NCBI RefSeq assembly: GCF_029168945.1
Contig: NC_083602.1
Location: forward strand, 47,987,442-48,051,441
DNA length: 64,000 bases
DNA from: Cannabis sativa
Taxonomy: Eukaryota; Streptophyta; Magnoliopsida; Rosales; Cannabaceae
Direction: 5' to 3'
The position numbers and the translations under genes were made by a program. Below are positions 46,312-57,621 of the stretch, piece after piece. Under the pieces are notes generated by a model that had not been told where the DNA came from, did not search any database, and was given only the letters and a program-made list of their open reading frames with translations. Numbering within the stretch: position 1 is the first letter of the stretch; every line of letters starts with the position of its first letter.

Positions 46312-48560
46312 TGTAAAGCCGGCTTAGTTAATTTGGAAATCAGCAGTTGTTTATGTTTAATTATGAAATTATTTATAGCTATTTAAATAATTTATTACTG
46401 TTATTTATGGAATTCAGAAATGCATGATTATGTCATCAGTAGTTTTTATATTCCGCATTTCCGGTGTCCGGTATTTTGGAACTCGGCGTTTGGCTCAGTA
46501 GAAATCACAACTTAGTATGTTGGTAATTTGGGGACGGGTTTAGACATTGGGAATGTCGGGAATGGCCGGGAATTTAGAATGTCCCAAAAATACCCCCTTT
46601 AGTATGATTTATGTGGTTTTATGGTGGAGGGGCAAAATGGTCTTTTTGCCCCATTAGTATTTTGTCTTATGTGATTTATTAAATGGAAAAATAAATGTTT
46701 ATTTTATTATTACATGGCTGAAATAAAATGAGTAATGTGATTTATATTCCTCTTTTCTCTTAAAATTCAACACTTAGTCAAAACTTAAGAAATTTTCAAA
46801 AACACTCAAAGCTCTCTTTCTCTCCCTCTTTTCGGCCAAAGCTTGGGCTGCTAGGGCTGGGATTTTTGCTGCTCAAAGCTTGTGATTTTCAACTCATCCT
46901 TGTGTAATCCTAGTCAAGGTGTGATCTCTTGTAAATTCCCTTTGTGTTTTCTTGAATTTTATGTGAAATTGATGAAATGCATGCATGATTTTGGAATATG
47001 TTGCTGCTGTGATTTTGTTTTTGATATATGTGGTTTAAAGCATGTTAATTGATATTAGTTGAGCTATGTTGAAAGCATGTTAGTTAGGTTGTTCAAGCTT
47101 TTAGTTTTTATGTGAAAAAGTTATGAATTTTTGAAAGAAATGGTTCTTTTTGTTCTGTGAAGTTGCTGGATGTTCTTGTGTGTTTTCAGAAGCTTATTCA
47201 TGCTTAGTTGAGTAGAATTAACTAGGTTTGGATGCATGTTAGTGGATTTAACCAAGTTTGAGTTTTGGAACTCAAAGCTTGGTCTTTAATGGTGAATTTT
47301 GCCTCTGGGTTTTCTGGGTGGTTTTGAGGCCTTAGATTTGTTCTTTGGGGTGTTTAGAACAGGTCTGGAAAGTTTGGTACCAATTGGGGTTGAATTGGTC
47401 GAGTTATGAAGATTTTAGTTGGCTGCCTGCGAGGAACCGGAATTCCGGTTGCACATCCGGAATTCCGGATGAGGGTTCTGAATTTTCCAGAACCGGAATT
47501 CCGGTTGGGCAACCGGTCTACCGGTTGGGGAAAATTCAGGGACCCTAGTTTTCCTCGTTTTTATGTTTTTAGGGGTATTGCCATGCTTTTTATCGATAGG
47601 GAAACTTTTAGTTCCAAGTTTTAGTCCCCGGGAAGTGATTTAGCGTGTCACTTATAGCGTTGTGATTTTTATGGTTTAGGAGCCAGTAATCCGCCGCTCA
47701 GCTTCAGTTCCAGTCAAGTTGACCGGCACACCTGAAATCGGAATCCAGGTAAGATTAGTATAACAGTATGCATATGTAGATTACATGTTTAGCGTGCATG
47801 TAGGAAGCCTGCTAGATTACATTAGTTATGTATTTAGGCTTCGAACCATCCAACCCTGTCACGTCGGTACAGGCTGGAGTATGACCAGCAGCCGGAGTAT
47901 GACCGGTTCGACCGATCAGGCTGACACTTGGTTGGTGGTTCAGTGCTATTGACCTATCCCGTCGGTACAGGCTGGAGTATGACCAGCAGCCGGAGTATGA
48001 CCGGTTCGACCGATCAGGAGGATACTTGTCAATAGTACCGTCCCCTGAACGTTCAAAACTCAGTACCATGTTGGACATGGCAGTAGTGGCTCAGTACCAT
48101 GTTGTACATGGCAGTAGCGGGACTCAGTATCGTGTTGGACACGGCAGTTAGTATTATGTATGATATTATTATGCTTTTCTTACTGAGTCTGTCGACTCAC
48201 AGTTTATGTTCATGTGTAGGTAAAGGCAAGGCTATAGCTGATGGACCGTGAGCGAGCTTATGAGATTGTACATGTCGGGGCGGTTAGGCCTGGAGCGTAC
48301 GATCCTCGGGACAGCAAGGCTGAGATTTTTGTAACTGTCGTTAGACGACTTCTATTTTGATGTAATAGTTAAACAGTTAAACTTTTTGTAAATATTCTTA
48401 TAATCGGGATCCCGAGTCTTTTGCAATATGTTTTACAAGTTTAATCAAAAAGCAAAATTTTTAATTAATCACGTTTTTCCATAAACCTCGTTGATTACCA
48501 ACGAGCTGCACAGTACGTTTAAAAATCACGTAATACGCCTAAGGTAGTTAGGGTGTTACA
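46312..48560 (+). repeat. Tekay E 3' LTR (2249 bp)
   Basis: Same ends as the 5' LTR. It keeps intact CCGGAATTCCGG palindromes (about 47437-47510). The patch at about 47680-47745 (CCAGTAATCCGCCGCTCAGC) differs strongly from the 5' LTR but matches the Tekay F LTRs. Hairpin and duplication arrays are conserved (about 47863-48150). Confidence 0.92.
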
Positions 48561-48565
48561 CCTAT

Positions 48566-49766
48566 CATGTTACTAGGTCATACACAGATGAAAGAAGAAT
48601 GTAAAATTTACCTGTTACAAATTATTTACTTGACCTATTGACAATTGAACCGTGGATTAAAATCAGATCATTGGATCTGTCAACAAGTTAACCATGGCAA
48701 TTTAGATGAAGCAATAATAGGTTTTATAAAACTTACATACAAGCTAGAACACATACTCCTGCAACAAGTTGAATTGGATAGTTGGATGTAGGATTAATTT
48801 CATTTTAAATTAATTAAAATATTTCGAAAATAATAATTATAAAAAAAATATTTTCGATTTTTTCTTTAAAAAAAAATAGATAAAAAAAATTAAAATTTAA
48901 ACTTACAATTTTGAAAAATTAGGTTTCAACTAACCTAAATATCATTTCAAAATTTGCTAACAATCTTTTAAATTTCATGCTATTTTAATATTTAATAAAA
49001 TAAAATGATAATTAAATATTCTTTTTTGATTTTATAATTTAATTTAAATAAAAAAAATAAAAAAAATTTAAAAGTTAGCAAAATATCTTATTTCTTTTCA
49101 AAATATCATGATTATAGAAATCTTATTTTAAATTTAAATAAGGTCAAATTATTTAAAAAAAATAGAATAATTTAAAAAAAAATATATATTAATATCTAAC
49201 CTTAAATTTAAAAATAAGATAAAATAATCAAATTTAAAAATACGATAAAAAAAATTAAGCAAAAAGATAGTTTTTACCTATTTTCAAGTTCAAATTACAC
49301 TAATATCTTAAATTAATTTAAAAATAATTCAAATTAATTTATTTCTGATAATTAGATTTGAAATATGAAAAATAAAAATCAAAATACAAAACTATACAAA
49401 AAATCGGAAGTTAATTCCATGAAATAGCATGAAAAATCGAAGAAAACGAAAAAAAAAAATGTAAGTGGTACGAAAAGTATTCAATCTGTCCACACGCACG
49501 AAGAGGGGGGCTTGACAAAGTGGACACGGCGCAGGAGGCTGCAAGCAGCCTCTCCGCGCACGCCCAGGTGGTCTTCAGATATCCCAGCACTTCCAGACCG
49601 AGGTTTCTCGGTCATGTGCTTGTCTGAGCGCGTGCAGCCGAGAAAAATAGGGCAATCCGCGCGCGTGAATAGGGTGATTACACCCTCATTTGTTTTTATT
49701 TTCAAAAATTCATAACTAATTCAAATAAAATCGAAATTAAGTTCTGTAAAAAAGTTAATTGCTTAA
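48566..49766 (-). repeat. Copia B leader, distal part, with a GC-rich island
   Basis: Continues the leader beyond Tekay E. 48760-49480 is AT-rich with long A runs and no coding frame. 49486-49680 is sharply GC-rich (GCGCGC words, CACACGCACG), flanked by AT-rich DNA. The open frame across it (49481-49705, minus) has no recognisable protein features. The segment ends where Tat copy 2 starts at 49767. Confidence 0.55.
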
Positions 49767-50547
49767 TGTTGACCGAGGTTTTCGGCAACTATTAAAATAT
49801 GATTATAATAAAGAGCTGTAAGAAAGTGAGATGAAGATTTTTTACGTGGTTGGGGCGTTAATGAGCCTTAGTTCACGAGCCTCTGTTATTAATGGATGTA
49901 TTTAATACAGATTCTACATTTGAGAGAATGTTTTTCTCTTAAATACAGAGAATGTTCTTGGTGAGTATTTTCTCTTCTTGCTCTTTTGCAAACCAAGATT
50001 CTCGACCCCATTAAATGAGCTTTGAGGGGGTATTTATAGTGTGTTGGTGGGGTAATCCCTAGAATTGTTCTTACACATGTGTCTGTAAGTATCCATAAAG
50101 TTGGGCATTTCCGATGAATATACCATGGGTGATGCATGGTCAAATCCCTAGGTGCTGTAGGGCTTTTATGAAGAATGTCCTTTTTGCCTTGTGATTGACG
50201 TGACTCTTCGCAGAGTAGCCGTCGCTAGACTTAAATGATCATTACTGTAGCGCTGCTGTTTGGGGGTTGTGCCGTCAGACTTTATTGCGTGTTACAGTCC
50301 CAACACGCTTCCTCCCATGCAGCATTAAATGCGACTTGATTGCTCGGGAGAGACCTGACATATCCCGGAGAGCCTTCACGCTATACTAGTTTCCTGGTGT
50401 ACCTTGTACTCCGGGTGCCTCCTCCGGGACCCATGCTAACAGCGCTTCCTTGTGGCGCACAAAGACTTAGTAAATGTTTACAAGTTATCCGATCCACGTG
50501 TCCCCTCTCGACTGGTCCACGTATTTTGGGCAGATTCTGGAGCAACA
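49767..50547 (-). repeat. Tat copy 2 3' LTR (781 bp)
   Basis: On the minus strand TGTTGCTCC to GGTCAACA, the same length as the copy 1 LTR. The polypurine tract and stem-loop follow on the plus strand at 50548-50594 (complement). A minus-strand TATA box (TATTTATAG on the plus strand, near 50031) matches the copy 1 position. Confidence 0.88.
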
Positions 50548-50979
50548 TTTACCCCCCAAGCCTTGTTTACTTAGTAAAAATAAACCAAGGCTTGTTCAAG
50601 TGTCTCCGGTCGACTCCTCGTTTCCCTAGCTCAAGCCTCGAGCGCGCGGGGGCGAATTAAATGATGTCATTTAATGCAGCGATTGGCTTTTTGCAGGAAT
50701 GTCTCCAGCCGCCTCCTCGGTCTTCTGATACGAACTTGGGGCGCGTGGAGGTGCGTCTGATAATGGCATTAAATGCAGCGATTCGCTTTTGCAGAGGTCG
50801 ATTCGTTTCACGCCCCATGATTGATGCGGCGCATTAATGGTGTCAGACGGATACTCAAACGTTTCCACCGCCTTAATGGTAGATTGATCTGGTCCGTTGA
50901 TTTTCAGGAATTCGAATCGTGCGTCTCCCCCACCGTGCGATTGGTAGGTGATGACGCCTGTTCCTCATGCGTTTTTGCC

Positions 50980-50987
50980 TATAAAAG
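50980..50987 (+). promoter_or_regulatory. TATA box of the antisense gene, copy 2
   Basis: TATAAAAG within GCCTATAAAAGCC, about 30 bp before a likely start region and about 205 bp before the 5'UTR intron donor at 51185. Conserved with copy 1 although flanking sequence has diverged. The 50595-50979 stretch upstream has no supported gene. Confidence 0.62.
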
Positions 50988-51184
50988 CCACCACCTTTCC
51001 TTCATTTCGGTTACTTTCCATTCCTTGCCATTTCTGCTCGAATTTCCCAGAGAGAAAATTCCTGAAAGTAGCACGAACTGCTTTAATACTTAAACACTTC
51101 TTTCAGTCTTCCAGCGTTTGACTTCGCCAGTTCTTCTCAACTTTCACTCAACCACATTCAGTACCCCCAGTTCAACGATCTACT

Positions 51185-51635
51185 GTAAGTTTCTTGCATT
51201 CTTAGATAATAACATGCTTATATTTACTTCGCTCGTTTTCTGGGTTCGTACTTAGAGGCTTCTGGGTGTGTGAGTGTTTAAGTTCTTCGAGTTCTGCTTT
51301 ATGTTTACTGCGTTAGTTGTAGAATCGCCATTATCATGCCCCTGTTGTAGTTATACAGCTTTGTTTGAAGAGGGCCATGTGTTCTTCGTTTAACAGTTGC
51401 TTAGGGCATAGGAAGGCTTTTCTCTTTTCTTTTTCTTTTTGCAAAACCACTTTCTGCGATTTCACTGCACCCGACACTTGTTCAGGGATTCTCTCCAGAG
51501 TTTCCCATGTGACACGTGTCCGGAGGGGGCCTCTTTCCAGCGGTTAGGGGACCCCCACTCCCTTTTTTCTTGATTTAGGGTTTGGTATGGGACCTAACTG
51601 CTGGACTTTTCTTTTTCCCTTTTTGTCTTTCTCAG
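51185..51635 (+). other. 5'UTR intron of the antisense gene, copy 2
   Basis: GTAAGTTTCTTGC donor at 51185 and a pyrimidine-rich TTTGTCTTTCTCAG acceptor ending 51635, nine bases before ATG 51644. Copy 1 keeps both sites (7983-7540, minus). Not confirmed by transcripts. Confidence 0.55.
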
Positions 51636-51643
51636 AACACAAA

Positions 51644-53279
51644 ATGTCTGCTTCTGGCTCAAAATCTTCGAAGAAGAAAGGGAAAGGCATGGCCACGCTG
51701 GAAGAGGTTTCTCTGGGACCCGTTGCCCAGGAGGGGTATAAATCCCGTGCAACTGGTTGGGAAGCGGCCGAGCTTCGATCAACCCTGACTTGTCCTCACC
51801 AGCTGGAGAACATTATTAATGTGGCTGGGATCAAACCCTCCACCTCAGGGACCTTTCATCGGCCTCCTCGTGACTCGGAGACGCCTAATCATAACTATGA
51901 CGGCTTCGGGGCTTGGAGTCAGACCCATTTGATGACCGGTGCCATGCTCCCGCTCCAAGATTACTTTGTTAATTTTTTTGTATTTGTCGGCCTTGCGCCA
52001 TACCAACTTATTCCTCAAGCTTACCGCCTGCTCTCAGGCTTATTTATTTTTTACACCGCCCGTGGGTGGGGGTCTCCCAGCCCGGCGGAGATTTTATATT
52101 TTTATGAACTTGTATCCGTCCCCAAGAAAGGGGACAAACTTAAGGATGGTTTTTATGGGTTCCGGATCCACCCTGCTAACGAGGGGGTGGTTCCGTATAA
52201 TAGGCAGACTCACGTCAAGGAGTACCGCCACCGCTTTTTCTTTTCTTCCGGGTTCAGGGCCGTGGACCACCCAGAGCTTCTTACGGAGTGGGTGCGGATC
52301 CCACCTTACCAGCGGACGCTTCCCACTCAGGCTTTCCTTCGAAGGGCCCAAGCCTTCGCCTCCTACAACCACGCCGATCTTGATGTCGGGGGCCTGGTTA
52401 CCACGGAGAATTGCAGAAAGGCCAAACTTATCCTTTCTCATCAATCCGTGGATGACTCCAACCTCTCACGGGTCATTTGCCCCAATGTGAGGGCGCCGGT
52501 TGCGGAGAAGGCCTTCCGGGATGAGCTCATTGCTACGGCGGAGAAGAAGTACCAAGATTATCTCTACCGGAAGGCCCAGGAGAAAGCGTACTCTAAGGCC
52601 CAGGCTGCCTCTGGGAGAGGTCTCCGCGTGGGGAGTCCGGTGGTGCGAAGGAGCCAAGCCATTGCTGGGAAGTCCGAAGCTAAATTTTTTGAGAAGATAC
52701 TTCAAGAAGAGATTGGGGATCGTTCTGCCAGGAGGCCCCTTCGTCTTGAAGACTCTTCCGAGAAGCAGACTTCCCGGCCTCAGCCTTCAGCCCCCGAACC
52801 AAACTCGGGTGCTCCCAGTGCTAGCACTTCCGGTGCCGGCGGTAAGTCTCCCTTGATAATTCGCTATGTTCCTTCCGTTGATGAATATACCAGTCATAGG
52901 CCCGTAGGGTTCGACGAGCGTCTTCGTAGATTTAAGATGCCGTTGACCCGGTGGGGGGATCGTTTGAAGGAATTTTATTTTACGAACTTAGGAGATTACC
53001 TAGGTCGGTCCCGGATGGGCTCCGGCCCTCCGGAACCTATTCCCTTAGGTCCATCAGCTTACATAGCGTCCAGCTGGTTTCGGCCCTCGGACAGTTATCT
53101 TGGAGATGACGCTGCCAGCATTAAAGTACAGGACTTTGCTAGGGCCGAATTAGGAAGTTCGGGTAGGAGTAGCTTATTTGCTGTATCTTTTATAAGCGGT
53201 TCCTCACGAACTTTTAACACTTGCTTATTTTTTGGAACAGGTACCTCCATGGATGCCATCCTGGAACAGCTTGCCGGGG
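51644..53279 (+). pseudogene. Antisense gene of the Tat element, copy 2: intact exon 1, exon 2 interrupted
   Basis: Exon 1 (51644-53162) is open for 506 codons from MSASGSKSSKKKGKGM, an N-terminal basic stretch. The Transposase_28-like region includes FVGLAPYQLIPQAYRLLSG, ILYFYELVSVPKKGDKLKDG and YRHRFFFSSGFRAVDHPEL. A variable Ser/Pro-rich linker and a conserved tail (FYFTNLGDYLGRSRMG) follow. Intron 53163-53240 (GTAGG..CAG) is 78 nt and, unspliced, stays in frame here but not in copy 1. Exon 2 (from 53241) is cut by Tekay F at LEQLAGVH and continues for only about 55 bases at 62673-62726 before the deletion. Molecular role unknown. Confidence 0.78.
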
Positions 53280-53284
53280 TTCAT

Positions 53285-55490
53285 TGTAACACCCTAACTA
53301 ATTTAGGCGTATTACGTGATTTTTAAACGTACTGTGCAGCTCGTTGCTAATCAACGAGGTTTATGGAAAAACGTGATTAATTAAAATTTTGCTTTTTCAT
53401 TAAACTTATAAACCATTTTGCAAAAAGTCTCGGGATCCCGATTTATAAAAATATTTACAAACTTTTTAACTGTTCAACTTTTACATCAAAATGAAAGTCG
53501 TCTAACGACAGTTACAAAAAATCTCAGCCCTGCTGTCCCGAGGATCGTACGCTCCAGGCCTAACCGCCCCGACATGTACAATCTCATAAGCTCGCTCACG
53601 GTCCATCAGCAACGTAAACTGTGAGTCGACAGACTCAGTAAGAAAAGCATAATAATATCATACATAAAACTGACTGCCGTGTCCAACACGATACTGAGTC
53701 CCGCTACTGCCATGTCCAACATGGTACTGAGCACTACTGCCATGTCCAACATGGTACTGAGTTTTGAACGTTCAGGGGACGGTACTATTGACAAGTATCC
53801 TCCTGATCGGTCGAACCGGTCATACTCCGGCTGCTGGTCATACTCCAGCCTGTACCGACGGGATAGGTCAATAGCACTGAACCACCAACCAGTGTCGGCT
53901 GACGGTCGAACCGGTCATACTCCGGCCGTCGGTCATACTCCAGCCTGTACCGACGTGACAGGGTTGGGTGGTTCGAAGCCTAAATACATATCTAATGTAA
54001 TCTAACAGGCTTCCTACATGCACGCTAAACATGTAATCTACATATGCATACTGTTATACTAATCTTACATGGATTCCGATTTCAGGTGTGCCGGTCAACC
54101 TGACTGGAACTGAAGCTGAACGGCGGATTACTGGCTCCTAAACCATAAAAATCACAACGCTATAAGTGACACGCTAAATCACTTCCCGGGGACTAAAACT
54201 CGAACTAAAAGTTTCCCTATCGATAAAAAGCATGGCAATACCCCTAAAAACCCAAAAACGAGGAAAACTAGGGTTCTGAAAAATCCCCCATCCGGAAGTC
54301 CGGTTGCCCAACCGGAATTCCGGTTCTGGAAAAATCTGAACCCCCATCCGGAATTCCGGATGCTCAACCGAATTCCGGTTCCTCGCAAAGAACCAAAAAT
54401 TCACAAATCTTGACCAATTCGAACCCAATTGATCCCAAACTCTCCAGACCTCTTCCATAGGTCCCAAATAACAATTCTAGGGCATCAAACCTACCCAGAA
54501 ATCCCACATGCAAAATTCACCATTGAAGACCAAGCTTTGAGTTCAAGAACTCAAACTTGGCTAAACCCACTAGCATGCACCCTAGCCTAGTTAATTCTAC
54601 TTAACTAAGCATTAAAATACCTCTGCAAACTAACAATAACATCCATCAAATATACAGAAACAAAACATGGCATTTTCTCACAAAAATCATCAATTTTCAC
54701 AATTAATTTAAAAGCTTGAACAACCTAGCTACTCATGCTTCACACAACTCATTTAACATCAAAAATCATGCTTTGAATCCATAAATTAACAACAAAATTA
54801 CAGCAGCAAGAACATTTCACAATCACATGCATTTTCAACACTTTTCATCATTTTCTTGAATAAAACACAAAGTAAGGTTGAGAACCACTTACAAGCAACT
54901 AAGGATCACAAAAATCAACACAAGGAAGACTTGAATCACCAAGAAAATTCCCCCTCCTTGCTGCACAAAGATGGCCGAAAGAGAGAGAGAGTTGTGTGTG
55001 TGTGTTTTTGGAAATTTCTTCAAAAATAACTAAGTGTTTGAAAATGAGAGAAAAGGTAATATATATCACATTTATTCATTTATTTCAGCCAACATTTAAT
55101 AACATAAACACTTATTTTTCCATTTAATAAATCACATAAAACAAAACACTAATGGGGCAAAAAGACCAATTTGCCCCTCCACCATAAAATCACTAAAATC
55201 ATACTAAAGGGGTATTTTTGGGACATTCTAAATTCCCGGCCATTCCCGACATTCCCAATGTCTAAAACCCGTCCCCAAAATACTAACATACTAAGTTGTG
55301 ATTTCTACTGAGCCAAACGCCGCGTTCCAAAATACCGGACACCGGAAATGCGAAATAAAACTACTGAAGACATAATTATGCATATCTGAATTCCATAAAT
55401 AACAATGATAAATTATTTAAATAGCTATAAATAATTTTCTGATTAACATGAATAACTGCTAATTTCCAAATTAACTAAGCGGGCTTTACA
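53285..55490 (-). repeat. Tekay F 3' LTR (2206 bp)
   Basis: Plus-strand ends TGTAACACCC and GGGCTTTACA. Contains the palindrome module (54291-54385), hairpins (53670-53765) and the duplicated GGTCATACTCC block (53817-53945). Compared with the 5' LTR it has altered bases at 53896-53935 and at 54368-54395. Confidence 0.92.
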
Positions 55491-57575
55491 ACTATCCCCC
55501 CCTTAAAAGGATTTCGTCCCCGAAATCTAACCTGAATAACTCTGGATATTGAGCTCGCATATCTGACTCAAGCTCCCAGGTGGCTTCCTCCACCTTGCTG
55601 TTTCTCCAGAGAACCTTGACCAACGCTATGGTCTTATTCCGAAGGACTTTATCCTTTCTATCCAGGATCTGCACTGGCTGTTCCTCATAAGACATATCTG
55701 ACTGAAGCTGAAGGCTCTCATAACTGAGTATATGAGAGGGGTCTGAAACGTATTTTCTCAACATTGAGACATGAAATACGTTGTGCACTGCTGATAACGC
55801 TGGAGGCAATGCTAACCGATATGCCACTTGACCTATCTTCTCGAGAATCTCGAAAGGTCCTGTAAATCTAGGGCATAACTTGCCTCTTTTCCCGAAACGT
55901 TTAATCCCCTTCATCGGAGATACTCGCAAAAACACATGGTCCCCTACTCGGAACTCAACATCTCGACGTTTCGGATCTGCGTAACTCTTCTGTCTGCTCT
56001 GGGAGGCAAGCATTCTAGCTTTAATCTTCTCTATTGCCTCATTGGTCCGCTGAACTGACTCCGGACCTAGATATTTCCTCTCCCCTGTCTCATCCCAGTG
56101 GATAGGGGATCTACATTTCCTACCGTACAACAGTTCATAGGGTGCCATCCCTATCGTACTCTGATAACTGTTGTTATATGAGAACTCTACTAACGGTAGG
56201 TATTTATTCCATGAACCCTCAAAGTCCATAACACAGGCTCTCAGCATGTCCTCCAATATCTGAATTGTCCTTTCGGACTGACCATCTGTCTGAGGATGGA
56301 ATGCTGTACTGAATTTTAGCTTTGTACCCATTGCCCGTTGCAAACTCTGCCAAAATTTGGAGGTGAATTTCGGATCCCTGTCCGAAACAATAGACTTCGG
56401 TACCCCGTGAAGTCTCACTATTTCCCTGACGTACAGTTCTGCCAACTGATCCACTGAAAATGTTGTTCTGACCGGCAGAAAATGAGCAGATTTCGTAAAT
56501 CGGTCCACCACTACCCAGATGGAATCATACATACCCGTGGTCCTAGGTAACCCGACCACAAAATCCATCGTAATATCCTCCCATTTCCACTCTGGTAGGG
56601 TTAGAGGCTGCAACAACCCTGCTGGTCTCTGATGTTCAGCCTTGATCTGCTGACACGTGAGGCATCTCGAAACGAATTCTACCAAATTCTTCTTCATACC
56701 GCTCCACCAGAAGTACGGTTTCAAATCTTGGTACATCTTGGTGGTGCCGGGATGTAGAGAATATGGAGTAGAATGAGCCTCCTCAAAGATCTCGTTCCTC
56801 AAGTCCACACTGCTCGGGACACAAACCCTGGCTTTATACAAAAGCATCCCACTATCTGACACTGAAAAGTCTTTGGCTTGACCAGCCAATACCTCATCTC
56901 GGATCTTCACTAACTCCGGATCTGACGTCTGAGCAACCTTTATTCTTTCTAACAGATCAGATTGCAGCGTTAAGTTGTGAAGCTGACCTACCACAAACTC
57001 AATGCTGGATCTAACCATATCCTCTGCTAGCTGGGGTGAGATCTGAACCATGCTAGCTACTTGCCCGGGACCCTTTCTGCTCAGGGCATCGGCCACTACA
57101 TTGGCTTTCCCGGGATGGTAAAGGATCTCACAATCATAGTCCTTCACTAATTCCAACCAACGCCTTTGTCTCATGTTCAAATCTTTCTGAGTAAAGAAAT
57201 ACTTGAGACTTTTATGGTCGGTATAGATCTCGCACTTCTCACCATACAAGTAATGCCGCCAAATCTTCAGTGCAAAAACCACTGCGGCCAATTCTAAATC
57301 ATGAGTCGGGTATCGCTGCTCATAATCCTTTAACTGACGGGAGGCATAAGCGATAACCCGATCGGCTTGCATCAATACGCACCCCAAACCCTGTTTGGAT
57401 GCGTCACAATAGACCACGAACTTCTCCTCGTCCGAAGGCAAAGCTAGTACCGGAGCAGTAATCAACCTCTGTTTCAGCTCCTGAAAACTAGCTTCGCATT
57501 TATCTGACCAGATAAATCGCTGATTCTTCTTTGTAAGCTCGGTTAGGGGCATTGAAATTTTGGAGAACCCTCCAC
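55491..57575 (-). pseudogene. Tekay F RNase H, integrase and chromodomain (3' part of pol)
   Basis: Open for 686 codons from 57552 ([15 protein letters not shown]) to 55492. RNase H has [10 protein letters not shown], integrase [27 protein letters not shown] and [10 protein letters not shown], and the chromodomain [17 protein letters not shown]; it ends EILLRGG. The polypurine tract (complement of 55491-55504) overlaps the stop. Separated from the upstream half by the lesion cluster at 57555-57640. Close to Tekay E throughout. Confidence 0.9.
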
Positions 57576-57621
57576 GAACCTACGGTAGTACCCGGCTAAT
57601 CCCAAAAGCTTCGATCTCTCG

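Larger units (their letters stand above)
39087..48560 (+). mobile_element. Tekay/Del-like chromodomain Ty3/gypsy element E (9474 bp, complete)
   Basis: LTRs 39087-41338 (2252 bp) and 46312-48560 (2249 bp), TGTAA/TTACA termini, exact primer binding site, gag, a long intact pol and a polypurine tract. The target duplication CCTAT is perfect (39082-39086, 48561-48565). It lies in the copia B leader, in opposite orientation to its host. The LTRs differ more than those of D and F, in patches. Gag is frameshifted twice, so the element would need Gag from elsewhere. Confidence 0.95.
32169..49766 (-). mobile_element. Ty1/copia element B, 3' LTR to leader; 5' end outside window
   Basis: Minus-strand order from the right: long leader (49766-48566 and 39081-36770, split by Tekay E), gag (36766-35882), protease and heavily deleted pol (35870-34061), polypurine tract, 3' LTR (34040-32169). 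It inserted in copia C RT. Tat copy 2 inserted in its leader at 49766/49767, hiding the 5' LTR. Same family as copia A by LTR, tract and leader. Confidence 0.8.

Noticed and set aside
49481..49705. Open frame across the GC-rich island in the copia leader.
   Set aside because: Absence of stops follows from high GC; no start context or protein features, and no second copy to compare.
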